Source: an uncultured Lentisphaeraceae bacterium (GTDB lineage: Bacteria > Verrucomicrobiota > Kiritimatiellia > RFP12 > DVOR01). From it: a stretch of DNA of 64,000 nt. The stretch covers positions 1 through 64,000 of the forward strand of contig CASDPK010000009.1 in NCBI GenBank assembly GCA_949282555.1, written 5' to 3'. The position numbers and the translations under genes are program-made. The notes under the pieces are model-generated. The model saw only the letters and a list, made by a program, of their open reading frames with translations, did no database searches and had not been told where the DNA came from. This document shows, one piece after another, positions 36,569 through 44,860 of this stretch. Position 1 is the stretch's first letter. Each line of letters begins with the position of its first letter.

Positions 36569-37404
36569 TTGGAAGGCGAGGAAACGTGACGTGCAGGCGT
36601 GCGCGGCGGCTTGGCAGGGCTCGGCTTCTTGGGCCCTTCGGCCTCCATCGGCGGCTTGCGGAACGAATAGAAGAGGATGCCCAACCATTCCTTGACGTAA
36701 ATCCCGGCTTGGGCGGCGGCCTGCGTGGAGGGCAACTTCTTCCACATCGGCGCACGGTCGGCATCCAACGCGGCCAACGTGGCCTCGTAGTCGCACCCCA
36801 CGGGGATGAACTCCATCCCCGGAGCCTTGAACAGCATCATCGTCCGCGGCAGATGCCACGAAGACGTCACGACAAGCACCTTCTTGCACCCGCGGGCCCG
36901 AAGCAACGCAAACGTTTTGGAGGCATTTTCGGCGGTGTCGCGTGCGGCGTCCTCACAGAGAATGGCCGAGGCCGGCACCTTCATCGCCTCCAAGAGCGGC
37001 TTCTCCGCCAAAGGCGCGCCTTCCCCCGTGGGAATGATGAGCGGAGCCTTGCCGGCATGATACAGACGGGCCGCCATCACCGCGCGATCCGAAGCGGGAT
37101 AACACTCCGGATAGGGCAATCCCTCCCGCGAGGCGCCCACCCCGCCGCCCAACAACACAATGGCGTCGGCCTTCGGGATCTCGGCCAAGGCAACCGGCGG
37201 ATACTTCCGCTCCAAAGAGACGCCCAACGCGGTGGACACCGCCGGCAGGCACATCGTCACCAACGCGGCATCCAGCAACCACACGCAGAGCGCCGGCCGC
37301 ACCTGACGCCGCCACAGGAGCCACGCCCCAACCGCCGCCAATCCCAGCAACACAAGCGTAAACGGCATGCACAACCACAACAACCACTTGAAAAGCACGA
37401 ACAT
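36565..37404 (-). CDS. YdcF/ElyC-type DUF218 envelope protein
   Basis: 279 residues. Two N-terminal helices (LLWLCMPFTLVLLGLAAVGA and a second near 45) precede the DUF218 domain: DAIVLLGGGVGASREG, YPASDRAVMAARLYHAGKAP, IPTGEGAP, ARDTAENASKTFALL and VVTSSWHLPRTMMLF. ElyC in E. coli affects undecaprenyl-phosphate sugar lipid metabolism, which agrees with the two following glycan genes. A lysine/proline-rich tail ends the protein. It shares one base with the end of rex (TGATG). Confidence 0.9.
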   Translation of the reverse strand: MFVLFKWLLWLCMPFTLVLLGLAAVGAWLLWRRQVRPALCVWLLDAALVTMCLPAVSTALGVSLERKYPPVALAEIPKADAIVLLGGGVGASREGLPYPECYPASDRAVMAARLYHAGKAPLIIPTGEGAPLAEKPLLEAMKVPASAILCEDAARDTAENASKTFALLRARGCKKVLVVTSSWHLPRTMMLFKAPGMEFIPVGCDYEATLAALDADRAPMWKKLPSTQAAAQAGIYVKEWLGILFYSFRKPPMEAEGPKKPSPAKPPRTPARHVSSPSK

Positions 37405-38027
37405 CACTGATTCCTCTCCCTGATCCGGTGCAACAGCACGGCCAAACTCACCGCCAAATCTTCCCGCTGCACCAACACATCGTCCGGCACTTCCAGCTGC
37501 GCGGGCGTGAAATTCCAAAGGGCACGGACACCGCCTGCCACCATCTGCTCGGCCACGCGCTGAGCCCGCTCCGCCGGGACCGTCAGAATCCCCAGCGTCG
37601 CGCCCAGCCGCTGAGCGGTCTCCGTCAGCGTGCCGACGGGAAAGATCGGCGTGCCGGAAAGGATGATGTTGCACCGCTCGGGCGCCGCGTCGAACCCCGC
37701 CGCGATGAACAGCCCCTGCCGACGGAAACCGGGATAGCAGAGCAACGCCGACCCCAACTTGCCGACACCGGCAAGGACGGCGGTCATCTCCGCATCGGCC
37801 CCGGTGAGACGCTCCAACTCCGGAATCAGTCGGTCGATCGGGAAACCGAGGCGAGGCGTTCCGCGCACCCCCGTGCGGGCCAAATCCTTGCGCACCACAA
37901 TGGGGTCCAACCCGAGCGCCGCCGCAATCGCGGCCCCGGAGGCATAGCGCACCCCCTCATGCCCCATCCCGCGCAGCACGCGCAGGTAGAGCGGGAGACG
38001 TTGAAGCATCCGGGTGCCAAGTCTCAT
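37404..38027 (-). CDS. rex: Redox-sensing transcriptional repressor Rex
   Basis: 207 residues. An N-terminal winged helix (PLYLRVLRGMGHEGVRYASG, IVVRKDLARTGVRGTPRLGF) and a C-terminal Rossmann domain (VLAGVGKLGSALLCYPGF, the GxGxLG loop) match Rex, which senses NADH/NAD+ and represses fermentative and respiratory genes when NADH is low. The Y/F-rich GF motif and the C-terminal swap helix are present (LLHRIRERN). It lies 9 bp after the rlmL-like gene in an operon with isocitrate dehydrogenase, so a redox link is plausible. Confidence 0.93.
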   Translation of the reverse strand: MRLGTRMLQRLPLYLRVLRGMGHEGVRYASGAAIAAALGLDPIVVRKDLARTGVRGTPRLGFPIDRLIPELERLTGADAEMTAVLAGVGKLGSALLCYPGFRRQGLFIAAGFDAAPERCNIILSGTPIFPVGTLTETAQRLGATLGILTVPAERAQRVAEQMVAGGVRALWNFTPAQLEVPDDVLVQREDLAVSLAVLLHRIRERNQ

Positions 38028-38036
38028 GACGCCCCT

Positions 38037-39590
38037 TTACAACGTATCGGGCTCATCCGCGGATGGCGCTTCCGGAGGCTCCTCCGCCGCGGCCACCCCG
38101 GCCTTCGGCCCCACATCGTATTCCAAGAGCCGGCAATCCAAGGCACCGTTCTTGAAGGGAAGAATGGACGAAGTGCGCAACCCAATCTTGAGCGACAGCG
38201 GCTTGGAAGAGGTGATCACCCAAGCCTTCCACCCCTCCGGAACGTCCGTGCGCAACCATTGCCCGATGCCCTCATACAGCGGCGCCAACGCCTCTTCATC
38301 CTCAAGGCGCTCGCCATAGGGCGGATTCATGAAGAGAATCCCGGGGCCCTTGGGCAACGGCGTGTCGGTGTAATCGTCGGCGAAGAACTTGACGTTGTGC
38401 CCCACGCCGGCGGCATTGGCATTGGTCTCGGCGGCCTCGACGGCCTTATCCTCCCAATCCACGCCCACGATGGTGGGCAAGATGGGCGCATCGAAGGGGA
38501 GCTCGGCTGCCTTGGCCTGAGCCACCATGTCGCGCCAGATTTCCTTGGGCGTGGCGCCAAACCGTTTGCGCACGCTCTCTCCGGCGCGTTCGCCGGGGAT
38601 GATGTTGCCCCAGCCCTTGAGGTGCATAAAGGCAAAATCCTTCCGGAATGTCCCGGGCGCGATGTTGCGGGCGATCAACGCCGCCTCAATGGCAGGCGTC
38701 CCGGAGCCGCTGAACGGCACCACGAAGGGCGCGCGGCGATCCCATCCCGTCGCCATGACGCACGCGGCGGCCAAGGCTTCCTGCATCGGGGCCAGCCACC
38801 CTTCCTTGCGGTAACCGCGGCGGGAAAGGGAATCGCCGGATGTGTCGAGATAGATCTTGGCGTGGGTCTTCTCCCACCACAAGAAAACCGCGGCTCCCGG
38901 CGTGTCGCCCGTCAACCGCCCCGCGAAGGTACGCTCAAACCGCTTGCGAAGCGTGAGCAAGTCAATCTTCCGCAAGGGGAGGTCGCCGGACATCAAATCG
39001 TAACCGTCGACCTCCACAAGGATTTCCGCGCGGTCCTTCCCTTCCGGCAAGGCGTTGAGCCAATCCTCCAGCGCGGCGCGGATCACCCGCAGAGCCGAAC
39101 GCAACGGCGCACGGCGGGCGAAGAGTTCCTCACCGTCGGCCACCACCCGCACAGGCACATGGTCGCCCACATTCGGACGGCGGCCGCACCGGTCACGCAT
39201 CCGATCGACGATGGCATCCTTCAGGCGAAGGGTCGGCATCCGCGTGTCCTGCACGGTCGGAACGTCGCGCGTGGCGTTGTTGACGAAGAACGGCTCCTCC
39301 ACTTCGAGAACCTGTTCCCAAGGCGCATTCACGGCCAACCGATAGAGGTCATCCAAGTTCCGGCAGCGCGTATCCTGCACAAAGGGCCAAAGCACGCGCT
39401 GCGCCGTGCGCAAACAGAGGTTCAGGCGCAGGATGTCACGGCAAGCGTTCTTGGCGCGAATGCCGACCATCGTGTCGTTCTCGCCCAAGATCTCATAGCC
39501 CAGCACCGTCAATTCCTGCTTCAAATAAGGCACAATGCCACGCCCGCAGGTGATGGCCAAAGTCGTCGGGTCAGTCCAAAGATTACGCAT
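38037..39590 (-). CDS. THUMP-domain class I RNA methyltransferase (RlmL/RlmK N-terminal type)
   Basis: 517 residues. An N-terminal THUMP/ferredoxin-like part (ITCGRGIVPYLKQELTVLGY, RTAQRVLWPF) is followed by the methyltransferase: YLDTSGDSLSRRGYRKEGWL, VVPFSGSGTPAIEAALIARN (SAM loop) and the catalytic FMNPPYGERL. The family makes N2-methylguanosine in 23S rRNA. Between the THUMP domain and the DTSGDSL motif there is an insertion of roughly 90 residues (about 155-245) that I do not recognise, so the RNA target may differ. It overlaps rmuC by 8 bp. Confidence 0.87.
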   Translation of the reverse strand: MRNLWTDPTTLAITCGRGIVPYLKQELTVLGYEILGENDTMVGIRAKNACRDILRLNLCLRTAQRVLWPFVQDTRCRNLDDLYRLAVNAPWEQVLEVEEPFFVNNATRDVPTVQDTRMPTLRLKDAIVDRMRDRCGRRPNVGDHVPVRVVADGEELFARRAPLRSALRVIRAALEDWLNALPEGKDRAEILVEVDGYDLMSGDLPLRKIDLLTLRKRFERTFAGRLTGDTPGAAVFLWWEKTHAKIYLDTSGDSLSRRGYRKEGWLAPMQEALAAACVMATGWDRRAPFVVPFSGSGTPAIEAALIARNIAPGTFRKDFAFMHLKGWGNIIPGERAGESVRKRFGATPKEIWRDMVAQAKAAELPFDAPILPTIVGVDWEDKAVEAAETNANAAGVGHNVKFFADDYTDTPLPKGPGILFMNPPYGERLEDEEALAPLYEGIGQWLRTDVPEGWKAWVITSSKPLSLKIGLRTSSILPFKNGALDCRLLEYDVGPKAGVAAAEEPPEAPSADEPDTL

Positions 39591-40839
39591 CTATCGCTTC
39601 CTCCTCTTCGCTCGTCTGAGCCTCTTCGGCTTTGGTTTCGGGGTCGAGAACAACGTCCTTCAAGGCCCGTTGGAGCCCTTTGAGGCGTTCACCCTCCTTT
39701 TCCGCGTTGGCAAGGGCGGAATGAAGGGCTTTGAGGGTGGACGCGTTCAGTTTCTCAAACTTTTCGAGAGCCTCTTTGACACGTTTGAGGGTGTCCATGA
39801 CACGCACGGTGTTGCGTTGCACCGCGAGCGTCTGAAATCCCATCTGAAGCGCATTGATGAGCGCCGCAAGCGTTGTCGGCCCCGCCAAAAGCACCTTTTG
39901 GTTGCGCTGAATTTCGTCAACGACCCCTCCTTGGCGGAGCACCTCCTGATACAAACCCTCGGTCGGCAAATAAAGGATGGCGAAATCGGTGGTGTGCGGG
40001 GGCATGACGTAAGCCTCGCGCACGTCGCGGGCGAACCCCTTCACACGGTCGGCCAAATCCTTGGCGGCCTTTTCCTCTGCCGCCCGATCGCCTGAATCGG
40101 CGGCGGCCAAAAGCCGTTCATAATCCTCGCGCGGAAACTTCGAGTCTATCGGAAGCCAAACGCAACTGCACTCATCGTTGCCGGGAAGTTTGATGGCATA
40201 TTCGACCACACGCCGGGCGGACCTAGGATTGGGGTGAACATTGTTGGCGAATTGTCCGGAGGCCATCATGTCCTTCAGAATGGAGCCGAGTTGCCATTCC
40301 GCCCACGTGCCACGGCTTTTGACATTGCCGAGCATGCGGGAAAAGTCGTGAACACTGCCGGAAAGGCTGGTGACCCCCACTTTCAGCTGCTCGACTTGGA
40401 GCAACTGTTGCCGGACTTCGTCCAAAAGGGTGCGCACCTTGCCAAAGTCATCATCGAAACGCCGGGAAACGGTTTTCTCAAGCCGCTCAGGCATGGTTTC
40501 GGCGACAAGCCGCCGCACTTGGTCGATGCCCTCGCCGGTGGTCTTGCGCAAGTCCGCGACGCGAGCCTGCAAGGCCTCGGCCGAAGCGCCCAACGTCCCG
40601 CCGAGTTCGTCGCGCTGTTCTTTGGCGCGCTGAGACTCCTTGAGCTCCAGCGCCGCCAATTGGTGCGTCATCTGCTCGGCGAGCCGCCGCTCCACCGCCT
40701 CCAACGCTTCCGGAGTGGCGGAGCGCGGCAACTCCTCGGGCACAAACGCGCGCCGGCGCAACAACGCCACCAAAAGCGCCACCGCCGCGCAAAGCAACAG
40801 CAGGCACAGGGCGGAAACGACCAACAGCGCGGACAGCAT
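39583..40839 (-). CDS. rmuC: DNA recombination protein RmuC
   Basis: 418 residues. An N-terminal membrane helix (LLVVSALCLLLLCAAVALLV) and a long coiled coil (about 40-150) precede the RmuC nuclease-like domain: SRGTWAEWQLGSIL, LPIDSKFPREDYERLL, VKGFARDVREAYVMPPHTTD and LYLPTEGLYQEVL. RmuC limits inversion at short inverted repeats in E. coli; that is relevant here, because the genome carries arrays of inverted repeats. It is coupled to icd by a one-base overlap (TGATG). Confidence 0.92.
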   Translation of the reverse strand: MLSALLVVSALCLLLLCAAVALLVALLRRRAFVPEELPRSATPEALEAVERRLAEQMTHQLAALELKESQRAKEQRDELGGTLGASAEALQARVADLRKTTGEGIDQVRRLVAETMPERLEKTVSRRFDDDFGKVRTLLDEVRQQLLQVEQLKVGVTSLSGSVHDFSRMLGNVKSRGTWAEWQLGSILKDMMASGQFANNVHPNPRSARRVVEYAIKLPGNDECSCVWLPIDSKFPREDYERLLAAADSGDRAAEEKAAKDLADRVKGFARDVREAYVMPPHTTDFAILYLPTEGLYQEVLRQGGVVDEIQRNQKVLLAGPTTLAALINALQMGFQTLAVQRNTVRVMDTLKRVKEALEKFEKLNASTLKALHSALANAEKEGERLKGLQRALKDVVLDPETKAEEAQTSEEEEAIDA

Positions 40840-42104
40840 CAGGCCATCGCCTCGGCAAGCGCCCGGCCAAAGGCCGAGCAGGAGACCTCGGTGGCGCCTT
40901 CCATCAGACGCGCGAAATCATAGGTCACCGTCTTGGCCGCGATCACCTGATCCATCGCCGCGATAATCTTGTCGGCGGCCTCCGTCCAGCCCATGTAGCG
41001 GAGCATCATTTCTCCCGAGAGGATCAGCGAGCCGGGATTCACCTTGTCCATGCCCGCATACTTCGGCGCCGTGCCATGGGTGGCCTCAAAGACGGCCGTG
41101 CCGGTGGTGTAATTGATGTTGGCCCCGGGCGCGATGCCAATGCCGCCAACGCAAGCCGCCAAGGCATCGGAAACGTAGTCACCATTGAGATTCAGCGTGG
41201 CGATCACATCATATTCCGCCGGGCGGGTGAGAATCTGCTGAAGGAAGGCATCGCAAATGCAATCCTTCACCACGATCTCCCGACCCGTGCGCGGATTGCG
41301 GAACGAGCACCACGGCCCCTCCCCAATCGTCTGCGCGCCGAAATCACGCTTCGCCAGCGCATAGCCCCAATCGCGGAAGGCGCCTTCCGTGAACTTCTGG
41401 ATGTTGCCCTTGTGCACCAGCGTCACCGACTTCCGATCGTTGGCGATGGCATACTCAATGGCCGCGCGAATCAAACGCTCGCTTCCCTCCTCCGACACCG
41501 GCTTGATGCCGATGGAAGAGCTTTCCGGGAAGCGGATCTTCCGCACGCCCATCTCTTTCGTCAGGAAGTCAATCACCTTCTTGACCTCAGGCGTGCCGTT
41601 CATCCACTCGATGCCGGCGTAAATGTCCTCCGTGTTCTCGCGGAAGATCACCATGTCCGTGAGCTCCGGATGCAGTACCGGCGAAGGCACACCCTTGAAC
41701 CAACGCACAGGGCGAAGGCAAACGTAAAGGTCGAGCAACTGGCGCAACGCCACATTGATGGAGCGAATGCCGCCGCCCACCGGCGTTGTCAGCGGGCCCT
41801 TGATGGACACCAAGTACTCCCGACACGCTTCCACCGTCTCATCCGGCAACCACGTGCCCGGCCCATAAACCGCATTCGCCTTCTCCCCGGCGTAGACCTC
41901 CATCCAAGCGATCTTCCGGGTGTCGCCATAGGCCGCCTTCACCGCCGCGTTCCAAACGGTCATGGCCGCCGCCGTGATGTCCGGCCCCGTCCCATCGCCC
42001 TCGATGAACGGAATGATCGGGCAATCGGGCACGCGCAACTTCCCGTCCGCACCCATCGAAATCTTTTCGCCGAACGCCGGCATCTGAATCTTCTCGTAAG
42101 CCAT
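40839..42104 (-). CDS. icd: NADP-dependent isocitrate dehydrogenase
   Basis: 421 residues, the length of the bacterial homodimeric enzyme. [69 protein letters not shown] (substrate serine) and [13 protein letters not shown] are all present. It converts isocitrate to 2-oxoglutarate and CO2 in the TCA cycle. The start 42104 has GGAGGG and a promoter upstream. First gene of the seven-gene minus-strand operon. Confidence 0.96.
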   Translation of the reverse strand: MAYEKIQMPAFGEKISMGADGKLRVPDCPIIPFIEGDGTGPDITAAAMTVWNAAVKAAYGDTRKIAWMEVYAGEKANAVYGPGTWLPDETVEACREYLVSIKGPLTTPVGGGIRSINVALRQLLDLYVCLRPVRWFKGVPSPVLHPELTDMVIFRENTEDIYAGIEWMNGTPEVKKVIDFLTKEMGVRKIRFPESSSIGIKPVSEEGSERLIRAAIEYAIANDRKSVTLVHKGNIQKFTEGAFRDWGYALAKRDFGAQTIGEGPWCSFRNPRTGREIVVKDCICDAFLQQILTRPAEYDVIATLNLNGDYVSDALAACVGGIGIAPGANINYTTGTAVFEATHGTAPKYAGMDKVNPGSLILSGEMMLRYMGWTEAADKIIAAMDQVIAAKTVTYDFARLMEGATEVSCSAFGRALAEAMA

Positions 42105-42144
42105 GATGAAGGAACCCTCCGAATGCAAAGAACAAAACGCGCAA

Positions 42145-42173
42145 ATTATACCATAAACCCTCCCCGCCCCCAA
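42145..42173 (-). promoter_or_regulatory. Promoter of the icd operon
   Basis: Minus strand TTGGGG, 17 bases, TATAAT (perfect -10). The nearest ribosome binding site is GGAGGG before icd. Confidence 0.6.
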
Positions 42174-42245
42174 AAACGGCGCTCATTCCTTCGAAAACCC
42201 TCACGCGACCCCCGGCAAAGAGCCTCCCAAAACAGACATAACTTC

Positions 42246-42273
42246 TTGACTTTCTTATCCAATTGCTTATAAT
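42246..42273 (+). promoter_or_regulatory. Strong promoter of the glycogen-binding protein gene
   Basis: TTGACT, 16 bases, TATAAT; transcription starts about 37 bases before the ATG. It is divergent from the icd promoter. Confidence 0.75.
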
Positions 42274-42316
42274 ACGCCGCGTTTTCTGCCTAACAGAAGA
42301 CAAGGAGTAAACAACA

Positions 42317-42817
42317 ATGGCTACGAAAAAGACAGCTAAGACCCCCGCGAAGGCCGCCAAGCCCGCGGCCGCCCCCGCAAAGGCCACCAAGCCCGCGGCC
42401 GCCTCCGCAAAGAAGGCCCCCGCAAGCAAGGCTGGTTGTGTCGTCGGGACTGCAGACAAGGTTGCCGCCGCCAAGGCCAAGCCTTGTACCGAGACCGCGT
42501 GTGCCGAAGCTCCGGCGGCAAAGGCCACCAAGACCACCAAGGCTTCCGCGCCGAAGTCGGTGCGCGTTGCCTTCTCTGTCCGCGCCGAAGTCGGCAGCAA
42601 GGTTTTCCTGGCGGGAAGCTTCAACGGCTGGGACCCCACCGCCAAGCAGATGACGGACAAGGACGGCACGGGCGTCTTCACCTGCACGCTCACCCTTCCC
42701 AAGGGCAAACACGAATACAAGTTTGTCATCAATGGGATTTGGTGCGCCGACCCCGAATGCACCGATTGGGTGCAGAACGACATGGGCACGCTCAACAGCG
42801 TCAAGATTGTTGGCTGA
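42317..42817 (+). CDS. Histone-tail-like Lys/Ala/Pro region fused to a CBM48/AMPK-type glycogen-binding domain
   Basis: 166 residues. Residues 1-80 are almost only A, K, P, T and S in repeats (KAAKPAAAPAKATKPAAA), like histone H1 tails or bacterial nucleoid proteins, with cysteines at GCVVG and KPCTETACAEA. Residues about 83-166 are an isoamylase early-set/AMPK1-CBM domain: VRVAFSVRAEVGSKVFLAGS, FNGWDPTAKQM, YKFVINGIWCADPE. The domain binds alpha-glucan. AAGGAGT precedes the ATG, and the gene has its own strong promoter and terminator, so it is probably abundant. The two parts together suggest a cytoplasmic protein that touches both glycogen and nucleic acid; this is inference. Confidence 0.85.
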   Translation: MATKKTAKTPAKAAKPAAAPAKATKPAAASAKKAPASKAGCVVGTADKVAAAKAKPCTETACAEAPAAKATKTTKASAPKSVRVAFSVRAEVGSKVFLAGSFNGWDPTAKQMTDKDGTGVFTCTLTLPKGKHEYKFVINGIWCADPECTDWVQNDMGTLNSVKIVG

Positions 42818-42837
42818 GTCTCTCTGCCAATGCTTCA

Positions 42838-42866
42838 AACGGCCGCGCCTGCGCGGCCGTTTTTTG
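42838..42866 (+). terminator. Intrinsic terminator of the glycogen-binding protein gene
   Basis: AACGGCCGCGC-CT-GCGCGGCCGTT stem followed by a T-run on the plus strand. Confidence 0.92.
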
Positions 42867-42893
42867 TGCCGTGTGAGCAAAGGCACCACCCCA

Positions 42894-44009
42894 TCAGAGG
42901 GTGTGGAGCGTATAGGCCTGGGTGCCGACCCCAAGGGCTTCGGCGTGTTCCAGGCAAGAGATCCAGTCGGTGTCCGGGGAAACCGTGGCGAAATGGTCAC
43001 GGTGCGCATGCGGAGCCTTCGCGAGGAGAGAGCCCGGGAGCGGCGGCTGACGATTCACGGCATCCGCACAGGCCCGGTCAAGCGCCACGGGATCGAAGGA
43101 CGCAAAGAACCCAACATCCGGCACAATCGGGATATCGTTCTCCGCGTGGCAATCGCAGAAGGGCGAAACGTCAATCGCCAAGCTCACATGGAAGTGCGGC
43201 CGCCCATGAAGCACGGCAAACGCATATTCCGCCATCTTCCGGTTGAGCACATCGTTGGCCTCGTCATACCGCGGAATCACGGCATCGCGCGGGCAAACGC
43301 CAATGCACCGGCCACACCCCACGCAACGCGCGGGATCAATCGCCGCCTTGCCGTTGGCGATCTGCGGCGCGCCGTGGGCGCAGATGGCCCGGCAACGCCC
43401 ACAGCCAATGCAACGCTCCGCATCGACCGTCGGTTTCCCCGCCGCGTGCATCTCCATTTTGCCCGCACGGGAGCCACACCCCATGCCGAGGTTCTTAAGG
43501 GCGCCTCCAAAGCCGGTGAGTTCGTGCCCCTTGAAATGGTTGAGGGAAATGACGATGTCCGCGTCCATCACCGCACGGCCAATCTTCGCGGCCTTGACGT
43601 AACGCCCGCCCGGCACCGGCACCTCGACCTCGTCCGTCCCTTTGAGTCCATCCGCGATAATGGTATGCACCCCGGTGACCAACGGATTGTAGCCATTTCC
43701 ATAAGCGGAATCCAAATGGTCGAGGGCGTTCTTTCGCCCGCCCACATAAAGCGTGTTGCAATCCGTGAGGAAAGGCCGTCCACCCAAGCGCTTGACGAGG
43801 TCACAGATCGTGCGGGCGTAATTGGGGCGGAGGAAGGCCAAATTGCCGGGCTCCCCAAAATGGACCTTGATGGCGACAAACCGCCCCTTGAAATCAATCT
43901 GCCCAATGCCGGCCTTCAGCATAAGCTTTTCAAGCTTGGCCTGAAGCCCATCCCCCATGGCAATCGTGTGGAGATCGGTGAAAAAGACATCGGCGGGAAC
44001 AGCGGACAT
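42894..44009 (-). CDS. DUF362 protein with two 4Fe-4S clusters
   Basis: 371 residues. DUF362 domain: FVAIKVHFGEPGNLAFLRP, ADIVISLNHFKGHELTGFGG and GALKNLGMGCGSRAGKMEMH. It holds a bacterial ferredoxin insert at about 210-250 with CIGCGRCRAICAHGAP and CVGCGRCIGVCPRDAV, enough for two 4Fe-4S clusters. Its reaction is not established; relatives are cytoplasmic electron carriers or enzymes in anaerobes. Start 44009 (GAAGGAG 7 bases away) is better than an upstream ATG 33 bases earlier. It is a single gene, convergent with the glycogen-binding gene. Confidence 0.88.
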   Translation of the reverse strand: MSAVPADVFFTDLHTIAMGDGLQAKLEKLMLKAGIGQIDFKGRFVAIKVHFGEPGNLAFLRPNYARTICDLVKRLGGRPFLTDCNTLYVGGRKNALDHLDSAYGNGYNPLVTGVHTIIADGLKGTDEVEVPVPGGRYVKAAKIGRAVMDADIVISLNHFKGHELTGFGGALKNLGMGCGSRAGKMEMHAAGKPTVDAERCIGCGRCRAICAHGAPQIANGKAAIDPARCVGCGRCIGVCPRDAVIPRYDEANDVLNRKMAEYAFAVLHGRPHFHVSLAIDVSPFCDCHAENDIPIVPDVGFFASFDPVALDRACADAVNRQPPLPGSLLAKAPHAHRDHFATVSPDTDWISCLEHAEALGVGTQAYTLHTL

Positions 44010-44066
44010 ATCAGACTCCTTCGTTGCTTCATAGGATAGCAAAAGGGCGTCTTGCCGTGTGAGGAT

Positions 44067-44095
44067 TTGACCGCCTCGCGGGATTTTGAGATACT
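44067..44095 (+). promoter_or_regulatory. Promoter of tRNA-Thr
   Basis: TTGACC, 17 bases, GATACT; the start of transcription would be a few bases before the tRNA. Confidence 0.7.
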
Positions 44096-44107
44096 TTGTC
44101 CGTTTTC

Positions 44108-44183
44108 GCCAGTGTAGCTCAGTTGGTAGAGCTACTGATTTGTAATCAGTGGGTCGCCGGTTCGAGTCCGGCCGCTGGCTCCA
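44108..44183 (+). tRNA. tRNA-Thr (anticodon TGT), 3' end used as attachment site
   Basis: Acceptor GCCAGTG pairs with CGCTGGC, anticodon loop TTTGTAA between ACTGA/TCAGT, CCA encoded. The last 45 bases recur at 48553-48597, so an element integrated here and kept the tRNA intact. Confidence 0.97.
44139..44183 (+). repeat. attL: 45-bp direct repeat
   Basis: Starts at TTTGTAATCAGTGGG in the anticodon loop and runs to the encoded CCA of tRNA-Thr; identical to 48553-48597. Confidence 0.9.
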
Positions 44184-44188
44184 CGCTT

Positions 44189-44223
44189 AAAAGCCCGCAA
44201 ACGCAATGTTCGCGGGCTTTTTC
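44189..44223 (+). terminator. Terminator of tRNA-Thr
   Basis: AAAGCCCGC and GCGGGCTTT arms with TTTTTCG after them. It belongs to the inserted DNA, so the element brought its own stop signal. Confidence 0.88.
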
Positions 44224-44296
44224 GTTTTTTGGCCGACTCTCCGCGTTTCCGACAGTTAGCGGAATTGGCATCAGTTTACGGCATTTCGCGGAGTGG

Positions 44297-44316
44297 AATA
44301 GGCACAGAATAGGCAC
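44297..44316. promoter_or_regulatory. Left arm-type site pair of the element
   Basis: AATAGGCAC occurs at 44297-44305 and 44308-44316, an 11-bp period. The same arrangement occurs next to the other border (48491-48510). Integrase or excisionase arm sites look like this. Confidence 0.5.
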
Positions 44317-44319
44317 AGG

Positions 44320-44451
44320 TTAGCTGTGCCGTTCGGCTTCCTCGGTAAGCATTCGGATGGCAATCCCGACGGCGTAGGATGTGGACATTCGACGTTCACG
44401 CGCCCACCGCCGTATGGCCTCGGCCTCTGCCTTCGGTGCCTTCAAGTTCAC
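44320..44451 (-). CDS. Short ribbon-helix-helix-type protein of the element
   Basis: 43 residues: NLKAPKAEAEAIRRWARERR then MSTSYAVGIAIRMLTEEAER. The beta strand, two helices and the polar surface fit a CopG/Arc-like DNA-binding protein. GTG 44451 has GGAGGAGGGCGAG just upstream; the frame is open further but into sequence that encodes another protein on the opposite strand. It could also be the C-terminal part of a longer gene that was cut. Confidence 0.5.
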   Translation of the reverse strand: MNLKAPKAEAEAIRRWARERRMSTSYAVGIAIRMLTEEAERHS

Positions 44452-44463
44452 CACCTCGCCCTC

Positions 44464-44586
44464 CTCCGCGTCCGCGACGTGTGGGACGCGCCGCTCATCG
44501 CCGCCAACCACCTCCTCATGGCCGCCTCCGAAAACGAAGGGGCCTACCACTTCTCCGCCGACCTCGTCTTGGGAGCCGCCCCATGA
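44464..44586 (+). pseudogene. C-terminal fragment of a phage-type gene
   Basis: The last 40 codons read LRVRDVWDAPLIAANHLLMA followed by ASENEGAYHFSADLVLGAAP and a stop. This looks like a genuine protein end with no matching beginning; left of about 44460 the sequence belongs to the minus-strand regulator. An internal deletion joined them. I do not recognise the family. Confidence 0.4.
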
Positions 44587-44591
44587 AAACG

Positions 44592-44612
44592 AAAAAGGCG
44601 GGTTTCCCCGCC
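44592..44612 (-). terminator. Terminator of the small membrane protein gene
   Basis: GGCGGG-GAAA-CCCGCC stem and five T residues on the minus strand, directly after the stop codon at 44613. Confidence 0.85.
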
Positions 44613-44834
44613 TCACCGCGTTTTGGCCTTTCGCCGTTTTGCCCCGGCCGCCAGTTTCTTTCGGATCCATGCGCGTTCGTTGTGCCTCGCGATTTCGTGG
44701 ATGTAAGCCACGCCCGAGAGGCGTTCACGATATTCCTTGTAACGCTGTTCCTCTCGTCTCAGACGGCGTAGATCGAACAACACGAGCGCGACAAGCGTCC
44801 CGTTGACTAGGAAAATGGCAAGGGCAAAAATCAT
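44613..44834 (-). CDS. Small membrane protein with coiled coil (element-borne)
   Basis: 73 residues: one N-terminal helix (MIFALAIFLVNGTLVALVLF), then a basic coiled region (DLRRLRREEQRYKEYRERL) and a lysine/arginine-rich tail. TATAAT lies six bases before the ATG, so the message would begin at the start codon and lack a ribosome binding site. It has a perfect terminator. The function is unknown; small holin-like or membrane-anchoring phage proteins have this shape. Confidence 0.6.
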   Translation of the reverse strand: MIFALAIFLVNGTLVALVLFDLRRLRREEQRYKEYRERLSGVAYIHEIARHNERAWIRKKLAAGAKRRKAKTR

Positions 44835-44860
44835 AAGCCGATTATAGCAAAGGAAACGAC

